A DNA stretch of 23,765 nt from Deltaproteobacteria bacterium. GTDB taxonomy: Bacteria; Desulfobacterota; Binatia; DP-6. The DNA lies in contig VBLD01000041.1 in NCBI GenBank assembly GCA_005879205.1, forward strand, positions 6,133 to 29,897, in the 5' to 3' direction. Under the pieces are notes generated by a model that made no database searches, was not told the origin of the DNA, and worked only from the letters and a program-made list of their open reading frames with translations. Positions 1-6,530 of this stretch are shown here, one piece after another (position 1 is the first letter of the stretch; the number at the start of each line of letters is the position of its first letter). Made by a program: the position numbers and the translations under genes.

Positions 1-2
1 AC

Positions 3-224
3 CAAGGCTGCAAGAACCCTAGCGACGGGGGTAAGGGTTACTGTATCCGCCACTACGCGGCCTGGAAACGCGGCGAGCTTCCGAAGGCCCGCTACAAGAC
101 CTGTCGCGTCGAGGGCTGTCGTAAACCGACGGCGTCGCGTGGGCGCTGCGCCGAGCATTTTGCCCGGGACTATCCGGGCAAGCAGGCAGCCGTGGGCGGC
201 GAAGGCCCTGCGCCATCCGCCTAG
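3..224 (+). CDS. Small Cys/His-rich putative zinc-binding protein, 5' end cut off by the window
   Basis: This is an open frame of 73 codons from the left edge to TAG at 222-224; its start lies outside the window. It contains two similar units: GC-KNP...GKGYCIRHYAAWKRGE, then TC-RVEGCRKP...GRCAEHF. The full second unit reads C-x4-C-x9-C-x2-H and the first reads C-x10-C-x2-H with its leading Cys probably upstream, which suggests two small zinc-binding knuckles. From memory, similar short proteins are annotated 'vegetative protein' in Geobacter and Myxococcus relatives; no biochemical function is known to me. The C-terminal tail is Gly/Ala-rich and looks disordered. The gene reads toward rpmH and ends about 100 bases before it. 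Coding is well supported by the motif conservation, although the gene is partial and was not checked against any database. Confidence 0.72.
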   Translation, partial: QGCKNPSDGGKGYCIRHYAAWKRGELPKARYKTCRVEGCRKPTASRGRCAEHFARDYPGKQAAVGGEGPAPSA

Positions 225-264
225 CGGATCAGGCGCGGGTGGTTCGCCTTCACCGCTCGCAAAT

Positions 265-296
265 TTGACTTTGGGCCGGCCGTATGGCCGTATTGC
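265..296 (+). promoter_or_regulatory. Possible promoter of the rpmH-rnpA-yidD-yidC operon
   Basis: TTGACT at 265-270 is a good -35 element. The best -10 candidates are weak: CGTATT at 289-294 with 18-bp spacing, or TATTGC at 291-296 with 20-bp spacing. A small inverted repeat (CGGCC, loop GTAT, GGCCG at 277-290) lies in the spacer. The 103-bp gap before rpmH is the natural place for the operon promoter. The -35 is seen directly; the -10 assignment is inference. Confidence 0.35.
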
Positions 297-327
297 ATGC
301 CCCCGAGACAGCACCCTGCGGTGAGCG

Positions 328-486
328 ATGAAGAGGACGTATCAGCCGAGCAATCGCCGGCGTAAGCGTACGCACGGCTTTCGCGCGCGCATGGCCACGC
401 CCGGCGGGCGACAGGTGCTCAAGCGACGTCGGGCCAAGGGTCGAAAGCGGCTGACGGTCAGTATCCCACCCAAGCAGCCCGGGTGA
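328..486 (+). CDS. rpmH: 50S ribosomal protein L34
   Basis: L34 is a small, very basic protein of the large ribosomal subunit. The 52-residue translation begins MKRTYQPSNRRRKRTHGFRARM and continues with GGRQVLKRRRAKGRKRLTV, the family hallmark. The C-terminus carries about eight residues (SIPPKQPG) beyond the usual end at or near KRLTV. The tail arises because the frame runs on to the rnpA start: the stop at 484-486 overlaps the rnpA GTG at 483-485 by the common GTGA arrangement, so the two genes are translationally coupled. In many bacteria rpmH lies next to dnaA and oriC; here a Cys-rich small protein lies upstream instead. Confidence 0.97.
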   Translation: MKRTYQPSNRRRKRTHGFRARMATPGGRQVLKRRRAKGRKRLTVSIPPKQPG

Positions 487-842
487 ACGGGGTGAAGCAT
501 CGCCGCACTTATCCCAAGGCGGTGCGCATTCGGCGCCGGAGCGAGTTTCTCGCGCTCCAGCGCGATGGCCGGCGTCGTCACACCTCGCACTTCGTCGTCA
601 TCCGCCAACCGTCGGCCGCCGCGGCGTCCCGGCTCGGTGTCACCGTGAGTGCGCGGATTGGGAACGCCGTAGTCCGGAATCAAGTGAAGCGTCTCGTTCG
701 CGAGGTGTTCCGTAACCGGCGGACCGACCTGGTGCCGGCGAGCGACGTCCTCGTGATCGCCAAGCCCGGAGCGAGCGCCCTGACATATGCCCAAGCGGCC
801 ACCGAGCTCGAGCGCGTCCTGGAGATCGTTCCGGACCGCTGA
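483..842 (+). CDS. rnpA: Ribonuclease P protein component
   Basis: RnpA is the protein subunit of RNase P; it helps the catalytic RNA remove 5' leaders from tRNA precursors. The 119-residue product has the signature basic helix RIGNAVVRNQVKRLVREVFR at about residues 58-77, including the RNQVKR form of the RNR motif, preceded by the RLGVTVSAR strand. Length is normal for the family (110-130). The start is GTG at 483, overlapping the rpmH stop; a second in-frame GTG three codons later is possible. The 3' end overlaps the yidD frame. Gene order rpmH-rnpA-yidD-yidC is conserved widely, which supports the assignment. Confidence 0.96.
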   Translation: MNGVKHRRTYPKAVRIRRRSEFLALQRDGRRRHTSHFVVIRQPSAAAASRLGVTVSARIGNAVVRNQVKRLVREVFRNRRTDLVPASDVLVIAKPGASALTYAQAATELERVLEIVPDR

Positions 843-1092
843 CGATCGCGCGGACCCGATCGGACGCCTGCTGATCGTTCTGCTCCGCGCCTACCAGCTC
901 CTGCTGCGGCCTGCGCTGGTGCCGACCTGCCGGTTTACGCCTAGCTGCTCGGCCTTCGCTCGGGAGGCGATCGAGCGCCACGGCGCCCTCGGCGGTAGCC
1001 TGCTCGCAGCGCGCCGGGTGCTGCGCTGCCATCCGTGGAACGCCGGCGGCCATGACCCCGTCCCCGCGCCGCGGCTCCGATTCGAGGCTTGA
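787..1092 (+). CDS. yidD: Membrane protein insertion efficiency factor YidD
   Basis: YidD is a small inner-membrane-associated protein that assists YidC-dependent membrane protein insertion. The core from about residue 27 reads LLIVLLRAYQLLLRPAL...CRFTPSCSAFAREAIERHGALGGSLLAARRVLRCHPWNAGGHDPVP, which contains the family signature C-RFTPSCS and RCHPWNAGGxDPVP. The only ATG in frame, at 787, gives 101 residues with an unusual 26-residue N-terminal extension that overlaps rnpA by 56 bases. The family is usually 70-90 residues and no ATG, GTG or TTG exists nearer the core. Either the extension is real or initiation uses a CTG near 868. The stop (TGA 1090-1092) shares one base with the yidC ATG. 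Confidence 0.93.
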   Translation: MPKRPPSSSASWRSFRTADDRADPIGRLLIVLLRAYQLLLRPALVPTCRFTPSCSAFAREAIERHGALGGSLLAARRVLRCHPWNAGGHDPVPAPRLRFEA

Positions 1093-2678
1093 TGGACCAG
1101 CGACGTCTCCTGCTGGCCTTCGCGCTGTCGCTGGTGGTGCTGGTCCTCTACCAGGAGCTGGTTCTGCGCAAGTACCGGCCGGCACCGCGACGAGGTCCCG
1201 TTTCCCAGGAAACACCACCGGCGACCTCCCCGCCGTCGACGCCGCCCATGGAGCTCGGAGCTCCTCCGAGCGAAGAGGCTCAGGTGGTGACGGTCGAGAC
1301 CGACGTGCTCCGCGCAACGATCTCGACGCTCGGCGCTCGGCTCCTCAACCTCGAGCTGAAGCAGTATCGGCGGAACGTGCAGCCTGACAGCCCGCCGCTC
1401 GACCTCGTCCAGCCAGGCCCGATCCTGCCTCTCACGCTCCAGCTGGCGCCCGCGCTCAGCGATGCAGGGTTCACCTTTCGCCCCGATCGATCGGCACTGA
1501 TCGTCCACGGTGAAGAGCGTGGTGTGCTCGCCTTCGTCGCCGACTCGCCGAACGGTCTGCACGTGGAGAAGCGTTACGCCTTCGCCGGAGATGAATACGT
1601 CTTCGAGCTGAGCGCGAGCGCATCAGGAGAGGGTGCCCCGAAGACCCTCGGGGTCGCGCTCACGCCCCTGCCTCCCGAAAGCGCGGGCGGCGGACGGACA
1701 CCTGGACGGGAAACGGCCGTCGCCCTGAGCGCGCATCGACTGGTGGAGAAGTCGTTCGCCGACGTCGAGAAACAGCCGGCCACGCTCCCCGAGTCTCTCT
1801 GGGCAGGTTTCGCGGCCCCGTACTTCATGAGCGTGGTGATGCCGGCTGACGGAGTCGGACAGGCCGTCATGACGGCTATTGGAGAGGTTCCCGTCGTGCG
1901 TCTGGACGTACCGGTCGAGGATGGTCGGGCGGCATTTGCCATCTTCGTCGGCCCGAAGGATCGCAGCATCCTCGCGCGGGCCGGGCGCGACCTCGACCGG
2001 GCGCTCGACTTCGGATGGTTCTGGTTCATTGCGATTCCGCTGCTCTCCGCCCTGCGTCTCCTCCACACGGTCACCGGTAATTACGGCGTCGCGATCATCG
2101 TGCTCACGGCGCTGGTCAAGCTCGCGACCACCCCGCTCACCCAGAGCACGTTCCGTAACATGCGGGAAATGCAGAAAATACAGCCCCAGATGGTCAAGCT
2201 CCGGGAGCGTTACAAGGACGATCAGGTGACGCTGCAGAAGGAGATGATGGAGCTCTACCGCCGACACCGCGTGAACCCGCTCTCGGGCTGCCTGCCGATG
2301 CTGCTCCAGCTCCCGATCTTCGTTGGGCTGTACAACGCGCTCTCGCACGCCATCGAGCTCCGCCATGCGCCGTTCGCTCTGTGGATCAACGATCTCTCGG
2401 CGCCGGATCGTCTGATGATCGCGGGCATCCCGGCCAGCTGGCCGTTGATCGGGGGAGGGGTACCGGTTCTGACGCTGGTGATGGGCGCCAGCATGTTCAT
2501 CCAGCAATGGCTCACGCCGCAGCAGGGGGATCCTGCGCAGCAACGCATGATGATGTTCATGCCGCTCCTGTTCACCTACATGTTCATCAACTTCCCGGCC
2601 GGGCTCGTGCTGTACTGGCTGGTCAACAACCTCCTCACCATTGGCCAGCAGTACTGGAACCTGCGGTCGGCAACCTGA
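1092..2678 (+). CDS. yidC: Membrane protein insertase YidC (Oxa1 family)
   Basis: YidC inserts and folds inner-membrane proteins, alone or with the Sec translocon, and a classic client is the c subunit of ATP synthase. The 528-residue protein has an N-terminal membrane anchor (residues 5-23), a Pro-rich linker (about 28-55), a large periplasmic domain to about 300, and the conserved five-helix core. Core landmarks are FGWFWFIAIPLLSALRLLHTV near 306, the TTPLTQSTFRNMREMQKIQPQM cytoplasmic hairpin, NPLSGCLPMLLQLPIFVGLYNAL near 394 and FMPLLFTYMFINFPAGLVLYWLVNNLL near 490. The periplasmic domain shows the Gram-negative form. I chose ATG at 1092 because it overlaps the yidD stop by one base; a TTG one codon earlier is the alternative. 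A parS-like palindrome lies in the linker-coding part. Confidence 0.97.
   Translation: MDQRRLLLAFALSLVVLVLYQELVLRKYRPAPRRGPVSQETPPATSPPSTPPMELGAPPSEEAQVVTVETDVLRATISTLGARLLNLELKQYRRNVQPDSPPLDLVQPGPILPLTLQLAPALSDAGFTFRPDRSALIVHGEERGVLAFVADSPNGLHVEKRYAFAGDEYVFELSASASGEGAPKTLGVALTPLPPESAGGGRTPGRETAVALSAHRLVEKSFADVEKQPATLPESLWAGFAAPYFMSVVMPADGVGQAVMTAIGEVPVVRLDVPVEDGRAAFAIFVGPKDRSILARAGRDLDRALDFGWFWFIAIPLLSALRLLHTVTGNYGVAIIVLTALVKLATTPLTQSTFRNMREMQKIQPQMVKLRERYKDDQVTLQKEMMELYRRHRVNPLSGCLPMLLQLPIFVGLYNALSHAIELRHAPFALWINDLSAPDRLMIAGIPASWPLIGGGVPVLTLVMGASMFIQQWLTPQQGDPAQQRMMMFMPLLFTYMFINFPAGLVLYWLVNNLLTIGQQYWNLRSAT
1199..1214. promoter_or_regulatory. Candidate parS-like palindrome 1 (inside yidC)
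   Basis: CGTTTCCCAGGAAACA contains arms GTTTCC and GGAAAC around a central CA, so twelve of the fourteen core bases are symmetric. It matches 12 of 16 positions of the common parS consensus TGTTTCACGTGAAACA. It shares 13 of 16 positions with the second site at 2885-2900. It lies about 3 kb upstream of parA, in the poorly conserved linker-coding part of yidC. Binding by the local ParB is inference. Confidence 0.5.
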
Positions 2679-2690
2679 GGAGCGCAGCCC

Positions 2691-3410
2691 ATGAGATCGA
2701 TCGAGTGCGAGGGCGACAGCATAGACGAGGCTATCGCGAAGGCGCTCGGCACGCTCCAGGTGGAGCGAGACCGGGTCGAGATCGAGATACTGACCGATGC
2801 GGCCCGCGGGGTCTGGGGCTTCGGCGGGCGCAAGGCGCGCGTTCGGGCAACGCTGCGGCCGCGTGTGAGTGCCCTCTCGGCGGATGTTTCCCGGGAAGCA
2901 TCTCCGGCCGCAACCGAAGCGGCGGACATTTCCGGCGCAGCGGGGCGGGCCCGGGCGCTTGTCGAGGAGGTCCTCGGCCTCTTCGGTGTCGCGTGCACGG
3001 TCACCGTGCATGAGGGCGCCGAGCCGGGGTCGATCCTGCTTGCTGTGACCGGCGAGGAGAGCGGGCTCGTGATCGGCCGGCGCGGCCAGACGCTCGACGC
3101 GCTCGAATACCTCGTCAACCGCGTGGTCGGGCGTGACGGCGAGCGTGGCGGGCGCATCGTCGTCGACGTCGAGCGCTACCGAGAGCGCCGGCAGGAAGCC
3201 CTCGAACAGCTGGCCCGCCGCCTCGCTGAGAAGGCGAAGGTGACCGGTCGTGTGGTCAGCGTGAATCCGATGAGCCCACGCGATCGACGCATCGTGCATC
3301 TCACGCTCCAGGACGACTCGGGCGTCGCCACACGAAGCCAGGGGACCGGCCACTACCGCAGGGTCCTGCTGATCCCGTCGCCGGGCGGTAGCCGGCCGCC
3401 GGAGCGTTGA
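2691..3410 (+). CDS. jag: RNA-binding protein Jag/KhpB (Jag-N, KH and R3H domains)
   Basis: Jag (KhpB, also called SpoIIIJ-associated) is a cytoplasmic RNA-binding protein linked to YidC and to cell-envelope control. The 239-residue protein starts with a Jag-N domain (SIECEGDSIDEAIAKALGTL...DAARGVWGFGGRKARV, residues 3-55), followed by an Ala/Ser-rich linker to about 80. A KH-II domain follows with the GxxG loop GRRGQTLDALEYLVNRVV near residue 128, then an R3H domain with SVNPMSPRDRRIVHLTLQ...SQGTGHYRRVLLIP near 190-235. ATG at 2691 lies 12 bases after the yidC stop and a GGAG element precedes it. mnmE and mnmG, which commonly follow jag, are missing. A parS-like palindrome sits in the linker-coding part. 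Confidence 0.95.
   Translation: MRSIECEGDSIDEAIAKALGTLQVERDRVEIEILTDAARGVWGFGGRKARVRATLRPRVSALSADVSREASPAATEAADISGAAGRARALVEEVLGLFGVACTVTVHEGAEPGSILLAVTGEESGLVIGRRGQTLDALEYLVNRVVGRDGERGGRIVVDVERYRERRQEALEQLARRLAEKAKVTGRVVSVNPMSPRDRRIVHLTLQDDSGVATRSQGTGHYRRVLLIPSPGGSRPPER
2885..2900. promoter_or_regulatory. Candidate parS-like palindrome 2 (inside jag)
   Basis: TGTTTCCCGGGAAGCA matches the general parS consensus TGTTTCACGTGAAACA at 13 of 16 positions. With one more base on each side, eight of nine base pairs of the 18-bp inverted repeat are symmetric. It lies 1.3 kb upstream of parA in the region encoding Jag's flexible linker. Both candidate sites share TTTCCC on the left where the standard consensus has TTTCAC. 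The palindrome is seen directly; its ParB binding is inference. Confidence 0.6.
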
Positions 3411-3510
3411 AGGGCCTGCATCCCCTCGCCCCGAACTCTGGACACCTGAGTGGGCCCGGGGGCTGGCGCCCAACCTCGGCGGCGCCACTGCCCGGAATGC
3501 CGGGCTGCGC

Positions 3511-4158
3511 ATGACCCCTGCCGGGGCGCGGCTGCTGGTGGAGAGCGCCGCGAGGTTTGGCGTCGAACTTCGGCCCGAGGCGATAGCGCGGCTTGATCGA
3601 TTCCTCGAGCTCCTGTCTCTCTGGAACCGCCGGGCGCGTCTGACGGGCGATCGCGAGCCGGAGGCCCTCCTTCGCAAGCACGTCATTGACTCCCTGGCGG
3701 TGGCGCCGCACCTGCCAGGGACCGGTCTGGTGGTCGACGTAGGGAGCGGAGCCGGCTTTCCCGGCCTCGTGGTCGGCTGTGCGCGACCGGATCTCGAGCT
3801 GCGACTGATCGAGTCACGGCGACGCCGAGCCAGCTTTCTCAGCGAGGCGATCCGGACGATTGCGCTGCCGCACGCCCGCGTGATCGAGGAGCGGGCGGAA
3901 GCCGTGACCGACCCGGAGATCGTCGGGGGGGCGGCGATCGTCATCGGGCGTGCGGTTCGTCTCGAGACGTATCTCCGGCTGGCCGCGCGGCTCGTCGCTC
4001 CGGGCGGCGCCGTTATCTCCATGCAGACTCCTCGGGTGCTCGCACCGGCGATCGTTCACCTGGCCGGGGAGGTCAGACTGAGACCGGCAGGCGAGTGTGA
4101 CTATCACCTTCCCGACGGGGAACGGCGTCGGCTTCTTTTCTTCGCGGCCATGTGCTAG
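3511..4158 (+). CDS. rsmG: 16S rRNA (guanine-N7) methyltransferase RsmG
   Basis: RsmG (GidB) methylates a guanine at N7 in the 530 loop of 16S rRNA (G527 in E. coli) using S-adenosylmethionine. The 215-residue protein has the family N-terminal helix (RLDRFLELLSLWNRRARLTGDREPEALLRKHVIDSLAV), in which the usual NLT is RLT. The SAM-binding motif VVDVGSGAGFPGLVVG is near residues 73-87, and LRLIESRRRRASFL follows, matching the family's ESxxKKxxFL. The C-terminal strand GRAV...LLFF also fits. ATG at 3511 gives a normal N-terminus, but no strong ribosome binding site precedes it. The 100 bases between jag and rsmG hold nothing recognisable. The gene ends 33 bases before parA. Confidence 0.94.
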   Translation: MTPAGARLLVESAARFGVELRPEAIARLDRFLELLSLWNRRARLTGDREPEALLRKHVIDSLAVAPHLPGTGLVVDVGSGAGFPGLVVGCARPDLELRLIESRRRRASFLSEAIRTIALPHARVIEERAEAVTDPEIVGGAAIVIGRAVRLETYLRLAARLVAPGGAVISMQTPRVLAPAIVHLAGEVRLRPAGECDYHLPDGERRRLLFFAAMC

Positions 4159-4191
4159 AGCGTGCGGTCGTTGCTGGGGTGGAGTTGGGGG

Positions 4192-4998
4192 ATGGGCCGG
4201 GTCATCGCGGTCGCCAACCAGAAGGGCGGCGTCGGAAAGACGACCACGGCCGTCAACTTGGCTGCGGCGCTGGCGCTCGACGGGCGTTCGACCCTGCTCG
4301 TCGACCTCGATCCGCAGGCGAGTGCAAGCACTGGCGTGGGCTCGCGCGGGACCGCCGAGGGGACGGTCTACGAGGTGCTCGTCGAAGGCCGGCCGGCGAG
4401 CGAGGTGATCCGGCCGACCGCCATCGACCGTTTGCACGTGCTGGCGGCGACGCGAGACCTGGTCGGCGCCGAGATCGAGCTCGTCGGCGCCTCATCCCGC
4501 GAGCATCGCTTGCACGAGGGACTGGCGACCGTGCGGGGCCGCTACGAGATCATGCTGATAGATTGTCCGCCGTCTCTCAACCTCCTCACCGTGAACGCGC
4601 TCCGCACTGCGGACACGGTCCTGATCCCTCTCCAGTGCGAGTACTACGCGCTCGAGGGCTTGACGGCGCTCCTCGACACCGTCGGCCGCGTCAGGGACAC
4701 GCTGCACCCGGGGCTCGCTCTCGAGGGGCTCGTCCTGACGATGTACGACGGCCGCAACAGCCTCGCGCGGCAGGTGCAGGAGGAGGTGCGGGCCCACTTC
4801 GGCGACCAGGTGTTCCGCACGGTCATCCCGCGCAACGTCCGGCTGTCGGAGAGCCCGAGCCATGGGCTTCCGGTGCTGCTCTACGACCCCAGCTCGCGGG
4901 GAGCCTCCGCGTACCGCGCGCTCGCGCGCGAGCTTGAGGGACAGTTAGATAGACGAACGGAGGGTGCGCATGCGGAAGGCGTTGGGCAAGGGCCTTGA
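4192..4998 (+). CDS. parA: Chromosome partitioning ATPase ParA (Soj)
   Basis: ParA is the nucleoid-bound ATPase that moves ParB-parS complexes to segregate replicated origins. The 268-residue protein starts MGRVIAVANQKGGVGKTTTAVNLAAALA with the deviant Walker A box at residues 11-18. It continues with DLDPQASAS (Walker A'), the IDCPPSLNLLTVNAL Walker B region, PLQCEYYALEGLTALL and TVIPRNVRLSESPSHGLPV, all standard for chromosomal ParA. I chose ATG at 4192 because GGAG sits seven bases upstream and the homologous start is MxxVIAVANQKGG. An in-frame GTG at 4162 would add ten unlikely residues. The 3' end overlaps parB by 29 bases, so the pair is co-translated. Neighbouring parS-like palindromes support a chromosomal partition role. 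Confidence 0.97.
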   Translation: MGRVIAVANQKGGVGKTTTAVNLAAALALDGRSTLLVDLDPQASASTGVGSRGTAEGTVYEVLVEGRPASEVIRPTAIDRLHVLAATRDLVGAEIELVGASSREHRLHEGLATVRGRYEIMLIDCPPSLNLLTVNALRTADTVLIPLQCEYYALEGLTALLDTVGRVRDTLHPGLALEGLVLTMYDGRNSLARQVQEEVRAHFGDQVFRTVIPRNVRLSESPSHGLPVLLYDPSSRGASAYRALARELEGQLDRRTEGAHAEGVGQGP

Positions 4999-5836
4999 GG
5001 CCCTGTTCCCGGCCACGCCGCCGGCGTCCCCGCCCACCGGAGAGCGTCTGGTCCCGGTGGACGACATCGTGGCCAATCCCGACCAGCCCCGCCGTCACTT
5101 CGACGAGGAGACTCTCGCGGCGCTGGCCGACTCGATCCGGCGGTACGGCCTCCTGCAGCCGCTCGTCGTGCAAGCGGTCGGCGGCCGCTACGAGCTCATC
5201 GCGGGCGAGCGGCGGCTGCGCGCTGCCCAGCGCGTCGGGCTCGATCGGGTGCCCGTGGTGCTTCGCGAGGCAAGCCCCGAAAGGCGGTTCGAGCTTGCCC
5301 TCATCGAGAACCTGCAGCGCGAGGACCTGAGCCCGCTGGAGGAGGCGGAGGCCTACCGTCGGCTGATCGACGAGTTCGGGCTCACGCAGGAAGAGATCGC
5401 TTCGCGGGTGGGTAAGAGCCGTCCCGCGATCGCCAATGCGCTCCGGCTTCTCGCCCTGCCCGAATCCGTCAAGGCCCAGGTCGAGAACCGCGAGCTTTCC
5501 GCGGGGCATGCCCGGGCGGTCCTCTCGGTCGATCCCGCCGAGCAGGTCACGTTTGCGCGCGAGATCGCCGTGGCCGGGGTGTCGAAGCGCGAAGCGGAGA
5601 GCCGGGCCGCCGCTCGCCGGCCTCGGCTGCGCAGCCCCCAGTCGGGATCCCCGGCGCCTGACGTCCACCAGCGGGCCCTGGCAGAGGAGCTGACTCGTGG
5701 CCTCGGCACCCGGGTGCGTATCACGCGGCGCGGGCGCGGTGGCTCGATCGAGATCGAGTTCTACTCCGATGGGGAGCTCGACCGGCTGGTCGATCGCTTG
5801 CGCGCGGCAGCCATCAGTCCGGCCGCTATGCTTTGA
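4970..5836 (+). CDS. parB: Chromosome partitioning protein ParB (Spo0J), parS-binding CTPase
   Basis: ParB binds parS, hydrolyses CTP to slide and spread as a clamp, and stimulates ParA. The 288-residue protein has the N-terminal ParA-activating segment RKALGKGLEALFP. The CTP-binding domain follows (VDDIVANPDQPRRHFDEETLAALADSIRRYGLLQPLVV...YELIAGERRLRAAQRVGL), including the GERRLRA motif, and then ALIENLQREDLSPLEEAEAY. The helix-turn-helix is LTQEEIASRVGKSRPAIANALRLLALP near residues 140-165, and a C-terminal dimerisation domain (IEIEFYSDGELDRLVDRLR) ends the protein. GGAGGG five bases before ATG at 4970 decides this start over the in-frame GTG at 4964. The parB stop overlaps the -35 element of the next promoter. 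Confidence 0.97.
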   Translation: MRKALGKGLEALFPATPPASPPTGERLVPVDDIVANPDQPRRHFDEETLAALADSIRRYGLLQPLVVQAVGGRYELIAGERRLRAAQRVGLDRVPVVLREASPERRFELALIENLQREDLSPLEEAEAYRRLIDEFGLTQEEIASRVGKSRPAIANALRLLALPESVKAQVENRELSAGHARAVLSVDPAEQVTFAREIAVAGVSKREAESRAAARRPRLRSPQSGSPAPDVHQRALAEELTRGLGTRVRITRRGRGGSIEIEFYSDGELDRLVDRLRAAAISPAAML

Positions 5837-5862
5837 CACCGTCCGCCGCGCGGTGCTAGAAG
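5833..5862 (+). promoter_or_regulatory. Sigma-70-type promoter for bactofilin and probably the ATP synthase operon
   Basis: A perfect -35 TTGACA at 5833-5838 overlaps the parB stop codon. TGC then TAGAAG at 5857-5862 gives an extended -10 with 18-bp spacing and four of six matches. The next start codon is at 5932, leaving a leader of roughly 60 bases. No terminator separates the bactofilin from atpF', so this could also feed the atp genes. Elements are seen directly; use is inference. Confidence 0.6.
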
Positions 5863-5931
5863 CGAGCCTTCTACGGCAAGCCAACCACGGGCCATGGGGG
5901 CGTGCGCTCGGGGTACCTCGGAGTGACTTCT

Positions 5932-6492
5932 ATGGCGCTATTCGGCAAGGAGCGGGAGCGGATCGACCGGCCCCGAGGGCTTTCCTCTGAGCCCGGCGTC
6001 CCCGCAAACGGTCCGGTATCCGGGGAGGCGGAGATGCTCGAGCGGGAGAGAGTTCAGCCCGGAGAGGCGGGCGGTACGAGCGCATTCCTCGGCAAGGGCT
6101 GCCGGGTCACCGGCAAGCTGCAGTTCGACGGGACGGTGCGCATCGAGGGGCATGTGGAGGGCGAGATCTCGGCGCAGGACACGCTCATCGTCGGTGAGAG
6201 CGCTGTCGTGAACGCGCAGATCACGGGTAGCTCCATCGTGATCCACGGACGGGTCACGGGCGACGTCACGGCTCAGAAGCGCCTCGAGATACGAGCTCCT
6301 GGGAGGCTCTTCGGCAACATTGCAACCCCGAGCCTCGTCATCCACGAAGGAGTGGTGTTCGAGGGCCAGTGCGCGATGGGCGGTCCCGACGCATTGCGGA
6401 CGGAGAAGGATCGCAAGATCGCGCTCTTCCCGAAGGACGACCGCCCGGGCGACGGGGCACCGCACAAGGTGCACTCCGAAGTCGCCAAGTAG
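5932..6492 (+). CDS. Bactofilin family cytoskeletal protein
   Basis: Bactofilins are polymer-forming proteins built on a right-handed beta-helix; they organise cell shape, polar structures and, in Myxococcus, the ParABS machinery. This 186-residue protein has a polar, flexible N-terminus (residues 1-45). The bactofilin (DUF583) core is SAFLGKGCRVTGKLQFDGTVRIEGHVEGEISAQDTLIVGESAVVNAQITGSSIVIHGRVTGDVTAQKRLEIRAPGRLFGNIATPSLVIHEGVVFEG, and a charged tail follows. The repeated G-x-(V/I) spacing is the beta-helix pattern. ATG at 5932 follows GGAG by eight bases and gives the usual Met-x-LFGK start; an in-frame GTG at 5902 is less likely. Its position after parAB parallels the parAB-bactofilin clusters of Myxococcota, suggesting a role in positioning the origin. 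Confidence 0.92.
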   Translation: MALFGKERERIDRPRGLSSEPGVPANGPVSGEAEMLERERVQPGEAGGTSAFLGKGCRVTGKLQFDGTVRIEGHVEGEISAQDTLIVGESAVVNAQITGSSIVIHGRVTGDVTAQKRLEIRAPGRLFGNIATPSLVIHEGVVFEGQCAMGGPDALRTEKDRKIALFPKDDRPGDGAPHKVHSEVAK

Positions 6493-6530
6493 CCGCACCT
6501 TCTCCGCTCGTCCCCACCGGCCGGTAGTAC

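Noticed and set aside
275..300. Inverted repeat before rpmH as a terminator for the upstream small gene
   Set aside because: The stem is only five base pairs and no T run follows; it lies within the putative promoter.
505..520. TTATCCCAA in rnpA as a DnaA box, and TGTGGATCA in yidC
   Set aside because: Each departs from the DnaA box consensus (the first by more than one base) and they are isolated inside coding sequence; no cluster that would mark an origin is present.
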